From NCBI GenBank assembly GCA_026018925.1, contig JAKSZU010000004.1, positions 39,823,233 through 39,887,232 of the forward strand: a stretch of DNA of 64,000 nt, in the 5' to 3' direction. The notes under the pieces are model-generated. The model was not told the origin of the DNA, ran no database searches, and saw only the letters and a list, made by a program, of their open reading frames with translations. Positions 56,593 to 64,000 of this stretch are shown one piece after another. The position numbers and the translations under genes are program-made. Source of the DNA: Tupaia tana. Taxonomy: Eukaryota > Chordata > Mammalia > Scandentia > Tupaiidae. How positions within the stretch are numbered: the stretch's first letter is position 1; the number at the start of each line of letters is the position of its first letter.

Positions 56593-58262
56593 AATCCTTA
56601 GGCGGAAAAGTGCTTGCACATTGATGTTTTCCACCTAAGGATTCTTCTTTCTTTTGGGTAGATACTAAGGAGTGGGATTGCTGGATCATATGGTAGTTCT
56701 ATTTGTAGATCTTTGAGGAATTTCTATATTGTTCTCTACAGTGGCTGGACCAATTTACATTCCCACAGTGTAGGAGAGTTCCCCTTTCACCACACCCCTG
56801 CCAGAACTTACCATTTTTTTTTCTTTAAATCTTAGTCATTCTAACTGGGGTTAGGTGGTATTTCATTGTGGTTTTGATCTACATCTCCCTTACAATGAGG
56901 GATGTTGAACATTTTTTTCATATGCCTTTTGGCTATTTTTATATCCTCCTTAGAGAGTGTATTTTTTTTCCAACTCATTCTCCCATTTTTTAATAGGGTT
57001 GATCATCTTTTATCAGAATAGCTGCTTGAGTTCCCTGTGTATTCTGGTTATCAGTCTTTATTCTGACATATAGTTTACAAAGATATTTTCCCATTCTGAG
57101 GGTTGTTGATTCACACTAATAAATGTGTCTTTTGCCATGCAGAAACTTCTTAATCTGATATAATCCACTTGTCTATTTCTGGAATTATTGACTATGCTTT
57201 GGGGGTCTTATTTAAGAAGTCTTTGCCTACCCCAATGTCTCCTAGAGTTTCCCCAGTGTTTTTCAGCAGCAGTTTTATAGTTTGAGGTCTTAGGTTTAGA
57301 TCTTTGATCCACTTTGAGTTGATTTTTGTCAATAGTGAAAGGTAGGGGTTCAGATTCACCTTTCTGCAGGTGGATATCCAGTTTTTTACACCACCATTTG
57401 CTAAAGACGTTTTCCTTTTCCTACTGGATTGACTGGTTCCCCTGGTAGGCTTAATTCCAGGGATTCAAGGTTGGTTCAACATATGTAAAACCATAAATGT
57501 AATACACCATATTAACAGAAAGAAAGATAAAAACCATATGATCATATCACTTGATGCAGAAAAAGCATTTGATAAGATACAACATCCCCTCATGATCAAG
57601 ACTCTCAGCAAAATCGGCATAGAAGGGTCATTTCTCAACACAATAAAAGCTATCTATGAAAAACCCTTAGCTAACATCATGCTGAATGGAGGAAAGCTGA
57701 AAATTTTTCCACTAAAAACTGTTACAAAACAACAATACCCACTTTCTCCACTCCTTTTCAATATAATACTCTAAGTCTTTGCCAATGCAATCAGAAAAGA
57801 GAACAAAATAAAAGGTATTCAAATAGGAAAAGAAGTGAAACTATCTCTATTTGCAGATGACATGATTGTATACATAGAAGACTCAATGATATCCATGAAA
57901 AAATTCCTGGAAGTAATACATGAATACAGTAAAGTTACAGGATACAAAATCAACAGAAATCTATAGCATTTCTATATATGAACAGCAGGAAGACTGAGAA
58001 AGAACTGAAAAACAGTAACTCCATTTACCATAGCCACAAAAAGTATAAGATACCTAGGAATAAATCTAACCAAAGAAGTTAAAGACCTCCACAAGGAAAA
58101 AGAAGCTAAAAAAAGAAATTAAAAATTACACAAAAAAAGTAGAAGGCATCCCTTGTTCCTAGACTCAAAAAATTAATATAATAAAAATGGCAATTCTGCC
58201 CAAATTAATCTACATATTTAACACAATCCAAATCAAAGTATAAGAGACATTCTTCACAGATT
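56590..58262 (-). mobile_element. L1 LINE with 5' inversion (twin-priming type)
   Basis: 56641-57432 reads antisense ORF2 C-terminal region (TACTAAGGAGTGGGATTGC to TTTCTGCAGGTGGATATCC). 57435-58262 reads sense reverse transcriptase region, with CTATTTGCAGATGACATG near 57850 (FADDMIVY). The two halves meet head-to-head with some sequence missing between. Broken frames. Confidence 0.9.
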
Positions 58263-58394
58263 TAATGGGTTTTTCTTTGTAATTTCTTCTTTCTCCTTTC
58301 TTTCTTATTTCTTTCTCTCTCTCTCTGTTTCTTTCTTTCTCTTTTCCTTCTTTCTTTCCTTCCTTCCCTCCTTCCTTCCTCTTTCTTTTCTTAG
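58263..58394. repeat. Polypyrimidine tract (CTTT/CTTC)
   Basis: TTTCTTTCTCTCTCTCTCTG-like and CTTCCTTCC runs. Confidence 0.9.
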
Positions 58395-58490
58395 TCTCAT
58401 CACATCAGGATCCTTTGTCTCAGCCCTCCCCACATTGCTGAGATTATAAGCACTCACCACTTTGCTCAACCTTTAGTCAAACCTGGACCT
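58395..58490 (-). mobile_element. 7SL-derived monomer fragment
   Basis: CATCAGGATCCTTTGTCTCAGCC, TTGCTGAGATTATAAGCACTCACC is a reverse Alu-like body. Confidence 0.7.
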
Positions 58491-58559
58491 CTCAGGTGGA
58501 CCACAGCTGTTTTTTTTTCTTTTTTTTTTTTGAATTATTACTATAATTACTATGACTTG

Positions 58560-58700
58560 TTTGTTTTTTGTTGTTACAGTTTTAACTGTGCTGACTGGTC
58601 TCTTCTGTTCAATATTAAGGAAAAGTGCTGAGAATGTGAAAGTAGCATCTTTACTTGTTCTAATATTAGAATGATTTCAACATTTATGTTATATTATATG
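58560..58700 (-). mobile_element. Possible L1 fragment
   Basis: AAGGAAAAGTGCTGAGAATGTG and CATCTTTACTTGTTC resemble reverse L1 ORF2. Weak. Confidence 0.35.
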
Positions 58701-59305
58701 TAAATATAATATATGATCTAGATTTTAGACTACTTGGAAAAACTTTCAGTAATGAGCTTAAAACTGAGGATAATTGGTGAATTCTTGATGATTATGTGTA
58801 GGTAGGATTGACCCTAAGAAAGAGAATAAGCAGCTATTTATTTGATTTGAAGAATAATCTTTTCTTTTGAAAATAGTGCCTTTGCATGTATTTCATATAA
58901 TATGTGCCACTTTTTTTATTAAGGCATTTCCTTCATAATATTATCTTTAATGTATACAGGAATTTACCGAAAAAGGAAGATTTATTTGTTGGTGCATTGG
59001 CACTGTCAATTAGTGTATTTTTCCAAAAACAGTATGTAGAGATAGGACATAAAGATGATGAGTTTTGCTAAAATGGAGGGGGTGGGGTGATTTTGTGCAT
59101 GAGAAGCCTTCAAGAAAGGCAGATCCTGAAAAATCTTGACAGTTGAGAGAAAAGCAGGAAATCAAACTCCGAAAAGTAAAGAAGTACTGAGTATCTAATT
59201 AACAAGAACAAATTTAGTTTGCACAATTTTTGTTGTATAGATTATTCTTATAACCAATGTGATTTCTGTTTCTTTAATTGTGTCTATATATCCCGTTTTA
59301 AGTAA
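58701..59305. other. Unassigned AT-rich sequence
   Basis: Nothing recognised. Confidence 0.35.
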
Positions 59306-59309
59306 AGTT

Positions 59310-59660
59310 ATACATTTATTTGGGGAGTTGCTACTGAATACCTGCATGGGCCAGATAGTATTAAAGGAACTGAAGATATGATGATGAGTAAGAATTCTGC
59401 TTTCTATACCATAAAGAGCTTATAGGTTACAGGAAGACAGAGGAAAAGTTAGTGAAATGGAGTCTATAATAGAAGATATACTAGGAATGTGAGAGTATTG
59501 ATGAGAACATAAGTCTGATGTGAAAAATGAAGAATGGCTTTCAAGGTAAGGGATTTCTACACTGAGATATACAGTAGCCACGAATAACCCAGGAGGGGTA
59601 AGAAGGGATAAAGCAGAGAGCATGTGCAACTACCTATCGAGAGGAAAGGGAATATCCAAT
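59310..59660 (+). mobile_element. Possible very old L1M/L2-type repeat
   Basis: CTGAATACCTGCATGGGCCAGATAG and AAAGAGCTTATAGGTTACAGG resemble an ancient mammalian repeat (TGAGTACCTACTATGTGCC... GGAGCTTACAG). Tentative. Confidence 0.35.
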
Positions 59661-59995
59661 TCTGGGATCTCAGAGACACTTCCTCCTCTAACATTTAAAT
59701 ATGAAGAAGATATGCTAAAAATAATGTTTAAATGTATTTGACTTTTTGTAGCAAAATTCAGCAACACATTGTTACTAATTTAAACAAGTAAAAGAAGAAT
59801 ATATTATGCATCTGATGCGATAGCTTCTGAACCCAAAGGTCAGGGATATCTTTCGGTCTCAAGAAAGGAGAGAATCGGGGGCCAGATGCTGATGCAGCAG
59901 TAAAATGCAACTCTCTACAAGTCTGGGAGAAACCTAGGGAGGTTCCAGGTTGACATCCAGGGATCTCCCTGAGTAAACCAGACAGAAACATGTCT
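59661..59995. other. Unassigned sequence
   Basis: Nothing recognised; a 77-codon minus-strand frame here has no identified motif. Confidence 0.35.
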
Positions 59996-59997
59996 AT

Positions 59998-60053
59998 GAT
60001 CTGGGGACTGGCTGAAGCTAGGGGTGAATCACAGTGTCAGGACCTAGTTAGGA

Positions 60054-60094
<41 letters not shown>

Positions 60095-60180
60095 TCCTCC
60101 CTCCCCTCTCTCTTTCTCTATATCTGTGTGTCACTTTTGTTTATGGAAGGAAAGTAAATAAACTTGACAGGCAAAAAAGA
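59998..60180 (+). mobile_element. Possible decayed tRNA-SINE-B with (CT)n
   Basis: GGGGACTGGCTGAAGC is followed by (CT)n at 60056-60090 and an AAGTAAATAAACTTG tail. Confidence 0.4.
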
Positions 60181-60650
60181 AAGAAGAGAATTGAGAATTT
60201 CAGTGGTATCAGGATTCTCTCTGTATCACTCATCACTTCTCCACTTTGGGTTGGTTCCATCGCCTATGTTCAGTGCTAACGTGGTCTCTCTACTTTATAG
60301 GCTATAATTTTCTCTTCCCTTGCCTCCCATTGCACATACCTATGAAGCTATTTGTTTAACTTCTTGCCTCATACTGAAAGCTCTCTCATGTAGTTATCAT
60401 AGTGGGCCTCTGTAGCAGTTCTGTACCTAATTGATTGATGCAGAAATGGGCCTCTGGCCCAAGATGAGCCAATTAAGAATATTTTTCATGGCCAGTCTCC
60501 TGTGTAGAGACAATTTAAACTTTGTTCTTATAGGACCAACAGGTCACTATGAGGACTGCACGAGGAGTTCTTTTCGGACTACATAAGGGGATAAGCAGAT
60601 ACCTCCACTGGTACCCATTGTAATATGGTAAATGGTATTAAAGAAATTAA
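60181..60650. other. Unassigned sequence
   Basis: Nothing recognised. Confidence 0.35.
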
Positions 60651-60654
60651 GCTC

Positions 60655-60790
60655 TCGTACAAGGGGTCTTCGAACACTTTCTGGCAAAATAAAATTAAAT
60701 ACAAGCTTATTTTGGTGTAAGAATTTTTAAGTCCATGTGTAGTTTTTTTTATAATTTGAATTTTTCATCCCTCATGTATAAAAATATGGT
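60655..60790 (+). mobile_element. GGGGTCTTC-family short DNA transposon
   Basis: GTACAAGGGGTCTTCGAACAC, TTATTTTGGTGTAAG, GTCCATGTGTAGTTTTTTTTATAA and TTTTTCATCCCTC. It matches the 40600 copy and carries the clearest terminal GGGGTCTTC. Confidence 0.6.
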
Positions 60791-60831
60791 TCACCCAAAA
60801 TTCTTCATTGTATTAAAATACAACAAAATAA

Positions 60832-61114
60832 TTTTTTTCCTGTTTTTTTTTTTTTTTTTTTTTGAGAGGTTTTTGCTATAGGGCGCGTGTGCTCGCCAGA
60901 AAGACAGAGAGAGACAGAGAAACAGAAAGTGAGAAATAACCCCCCAGGGGGAATGGCCACACCACAATCCCTTCTCCTCCATTCTCCTCTCAGGATCTTG
61001 GGCATGCACACACATGCACCTGGTGTGAGTTTAAGCTACCAGGTCCAAGACTCAAACAGCGGTCGACTAGGTGGGAGTCCAGCGACATAGCCATTACACT
61101 AACTGCTGGTCCCG
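60832..61114 (-). mobile_element. tRNA-SINE-A
   Basis: Complete antisense copy. ACAACAAAATA at 60820-60830 and 61115-61125 is the TSD. Confidence 0.95.
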
Positions 61115-61129
61115 ACAACAAAATAAAAT

Positions 61130-61860
61130 TTCTCAAACCAGTGTGCTCTTCTAGTGTGTTCAACATTCACAAAATATCTATTTGCTTGCAACTTACTAGA
61201 AGCAATTCACTGCCATAGCAAGGTAAATTTCTAGTATGCACCAATTTCTTGGTGCATGTTAGTTTCTGACATCAGGTCTGAAGACTTGAGCAATTCTCAT
61301 CAAGGACCACGGTGGACTCTATGGAGCTCCCCATGGTTTTATGACTCTTCAGACTCGATGTGAGTTAGAAGTGGTGGGTGGGAGCAGATGCTGTTTAAGC
61401 TTTTCCTTCATTTTGGGCATTTTGATTTAATGAGATTTCCTGTTTACTTTGGATGCAGTACTGAAATTTTCTCCCAAGCAACATTATCTGCATTTAACAA
61501 ACCGTGTACAGTAAAAGTACTGATTCTTGGTCATAGGCGGATCGCATGCCTTATAAATGATGCAGTTCGCAGACATGCCAATAAGCAAACTCTTTGGCAA
61601 AGCATGGAACAGTACAGGCTGACTGGGGGCCCTTTTCTCATTCCCACTGACATGTTTTAGAAAAACAGCTTTAGCAGTCCCTGGATCTTATATATATTGA
61701 AAAGAAAAAGACATTTATATTTCTTACTATAATAGGTAAAAAGAATAACAACTAGATTTATTAGGTACACATTACATTCTAGGTGCTCTACGTAACAGTG
61801 CACTAATATGGGACTCTTTCCTACACAGGTTTGGTTAACCCGGGTTGGGGCAGTGAGGAG
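61130..61860. other. Unassigned sequence
   Basis: No repeat recognised. A 90-codon plus-strand frame at 61388-61660 has no identified domain. CpGs are more frequent near 61500-61560 than in flanking DNA, which is only a weak hint of function. Confidence 0.4.
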
Positions 61861-61864
61861 CATG

Positions 61865-62392
61865 AAAAATACCTGTGCTAGGTACTATTGGATGATAAAT
61901 TAACCCAAAACTTAGAAGCATAAAATAACCATTTATTATACTGAAAAATTCCATGAGTGATAAATTTGGATACGATATCTGAGGCATCAGCCGACTACAA
62001 GGCTGAGGGTGACTCAAAAACGTGGGGCCAAAATCATCAGAACTATCATTCTCACACATGCCTGGCACTCAAGATGGAGGACAAGAGACTAGACAAAGAG
62101 CTTCTATCTGTGGCTTCTTCAGGTAGCTTGACTTCCTCACAGTATGGCAGCCTCTGGGTAGCTAAACTATGGCAGCCTTGTATGAAGGCTCAGGATTCCA
62201 TTGCAAGTGCATTCCAAGGCAAGTGTTCAAGACATATGGCAGAAGCCTCATCACCTAACAATCCAGCGTCAAGTTACGCAATGCTACTTTCATCATATTC
62301 TGCTAATTAAGGGTCACTCACATTCAAGGGGATATAGACCCTCCTTTTAATGGGCATCAAAACTTCTCTTGCTATGTCTTCAAAAAGTCAAA
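61865..62392 (+). mobile_element. LTR-like ancient repeat
   Basis: GTACTATTGGATGATAAATTAACCC, AAAACTTAGAAGCATAAAATAACC, AACCATTTATTA, ACATGCCTGGCACTC and ATTCAAGGGGATATAGACCCTCC follow an LTR-type repeat in order. The subfamily is uncertain. A 117-codon frame inside is not a gene. Confidence 0.55.
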
Positions 62393-62404
62393 GTAAAGGC
62401 AGAG

Positions 62405-62758
62405 TGTAGTAGTCAGTTTGAGTTACCATAAGAACATTCTTCTGGGTGGTTTAAAAGTCAACATTCATTTCTCACAGTCCTGAAGGCTACAAAGTGCAAG
62501 AAAAAAGTGCTGGCAGAATCAGCATGTAGACAGGACACTCTTCCAACTTATAGACTGATCAGTTCTTGTATCTGCCACATGGAAGAATGGAGAGAACTTT
62601 CTGGCATCCCTTTTATGAGTACTAATCTCCTTTGTGAAGACCTCATCCCATTGATCTAATTGCCTCCCAAGGGTCCTACTTCCTAGAAGCAACACATTTG
62701 GGGTTAAGATTTTAAGATATGAAATTTGTAGTAAGGCAAATACTCAGTCAATAACACA
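62405..62758 (+). mobile_element. MaLR-type LTR (MLT1-like)
   Basis: It starts TGTAGTAGTCAGTTTGAGTTACC and ends CAATAACACA, and follows the LTR order: TGGGTGGTTTAAAAGTC, TCTCACAGTCCTGAAGGC, GCCACATGGAAGAATGG, AAGACCTCATCCC, GGGGTTAAGATTTTAAG. TG...CA termini are intact. Confidence 0.75.
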
Positions 62759-62784
62759 GAGCATGCCTTAAAAGTTATAATACT

Positions 62785-63048
62785 GGGAACCAGCAGTTAG
62801 CGTAATGGCTATGTCGCTGGACTCCCACGTAGTCGACCGCGGTTCGCGTCTTGGACCCGGTGGCTTACAACTCACGCCGGGCGCGTGTGCGTGCGTGCCC
62901 AAGATCCCGAGAGGAGAATGGAGGAGAAGGGATTGTGGCGTGACCATCCCCCCTGGGAGGTGATTTCTCGCTTTCTGTCTCTATGTCTCTCTCTGTCTGT
63001 CTGGTGAGCGCACGCACCCTATAGCGAAAAACCTCTCCAAAAAAAAAA
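62785..63048 (+). mobile_element. tRNA-SINE-A, young full-length
   Basis: Near-consensus CpG-rich copy. AAAGTTATAATACT at 62771-62784 and 63049-63062 is an exact TSD. Confidence 0.95.
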
Positions 63049-63062
63049 AAAGTTATAATACT

Positions 63063-64000
63063 AACACAACTGAAATCCTTAGCTCATCACCCAACTCAAT
63101 GAAAAAAACAAACAAATGAACAAATAAAAACCAGAAAATAAGTGAAGAATTGAAAGAAGGCAGACATTAGAATTGCATTGGTGGATTGTCAGTATGTCCT
63201 GTAACACAATGATCGCTGTCAACTGCTGTGAAAAATGGTAATTATAGAACCTGAAAGGAAGAGATGCTTTAAGAATTTTGGGATACTGATATCTATTTCC
63301 TAAAATTTGAGTGATACAGTAACTGGTATGCCTAAGAAGTCTGAAGATTAGCATCTTTGCTAGCTAAAGTAACCTGTAGCAACAGAGTAAGTTTTCACTT
63401 ACTCTCTTTCACTCTTCTAGAGTTTGGCTGGGCAAGGAGATCTATGTGACTTCCATGTGTCAGAAATGAAATAACTGTGAGTTGTCTTAAAAATGACTAT
63501 ATGCCAACCTCCGTCTTCCAAATAAGACCTTGGCACAAAGAAAATAGAGGTGTTAGATGGAAAAGCTAAAGAAGGTAAGATGTGACTACCTAGAAATTAT
63601 CCTGTGTCAAGGAACTAATGTAAAAAATCTACAGAGGAGACAAAGGACATAAATAGATGGTGTCAGATGTCCACCACACTTAGAAGGCATCACTGCCAGA
63701 TCACAGGTAAGATTGCCTTTGCCTCATAACTTTTCAACCGCATGTTGTGATACGAACAACAAACTGATAGTGGAAGATATCCAGTGAAAACAAGAATGGA
63801 ATCTCATTCCTTGTACTGACACTCCTTTTAATGAGCATCAAAAGTTTTTTTGCTATATATTCAAAAAGTCAAATTATTAAGGTGAAAAATTTTAATTGAA
63901 AGAAAATTTAGTGTTTCAAATGCCTATGGATTGATCTATTTTTAAACCCTGAAAAAAGAAAATGCTTTTGGAATACTTGAGAATGACCAAATGTTCTATC
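63063..64000. other. Unassigned sequence to window end
   Basis: Nothing recognised except a ~55-bp echo of the LTR-like end at 63822-63872. A 91-codon minus-strand frame (63079-63354) has no identified domain. Confidence 0.4.

Noticed and set aside
57538-57774. 78-aa frame with RT-like text
   Set aside because: It is part of the inverted L1, not an independent gene.
61957-62310. 117-aa plus-strand frame
   Set aside because: Falls within the LTR-like repeat and has no domain.

Overview
This window looks like ordinary intergenic or intronic DNA from a placental mammal. I found no supportable protein-coding gene, RNA gene, CRISPR array or prokaryote-type operon. The open reading frames are short, and most lie inside repeats (poly-T/Lys-rich runs, SINE bodies, broken L1). 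Every interpretable stretch is a transposable element, a simple repeat, or AT-rich sequence I cannot assign.

The commonest element is one tRNA-headed SINE family, with roughly 55 to 60 copies or fragments on both strands. It has a tRNA-like head with a recognisable A box (TAGCGTAATGG) and B box (GGTTCGAGTCC). I use three working labels. SINE-A is long (about 260 bp) and CpG-rich, carries a C6/G6 mini-palindrome and a CCCTATAGC-AAAA-CCTCTC end, and often has near-perfect target-site duplications (TSDs), so it is probably the youngest. SINE-B is short (about 160-190 bp), with the same head and a pyrimidine-rich body ending in TCTGGTCAAATTAAAA plus TAAA-type repeats. SINE-C is an older, diverged relative of A. 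A few tRNA-like pieces (for example near 5570, 28500, 32640 and 55218) fit poorly and may be further families. The family does not look like Alu, B1/B2, rabbit C, Bov-tA, carnivore Can-SINE, horse ERE or vespertilionid VES. Several 7SL-derived monomers (35405, 36463, 56413, 58395) point to Euarchontoglires. A dermopteran (colugo) is my best guess, but this is inference.

Layout: 1-6400, SINEs in and around old L1 fragments. 6400-11520, SINEs, two MIRs, a short DNA-transposon family and unassigned DNA. 11521-14625, a minus-strand L1. 14900-20020, SINEs between unassigned AT-rich stretches. 20290-24925, a long plus-strand L1 ORF2/3'UTR with at least four insertions. 25000-28700, SINEs and a perfect 33-bp inverted repeat. 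28760-30560, a minus-strand L1. 30800-34660, DNA transposons and MIRs. 35050-43760, SINEs, an old L1 5' region and a second Tc1/mariner-type copy. 45800-49100, the longest repeat-poor stretch, followed by a roughly 180-bp (TTTTC)n block. 50600-58700, LTR and L1 debris including a 5'-inverted L1. 60800-62760, SINEs and two LTR-like pieces.

No genes work together here. The main biological content is the retrotransposition record: nesting, TSDs, inversions and truncations. Family names come from recognition by eye and should be confirmed with a repeat library.
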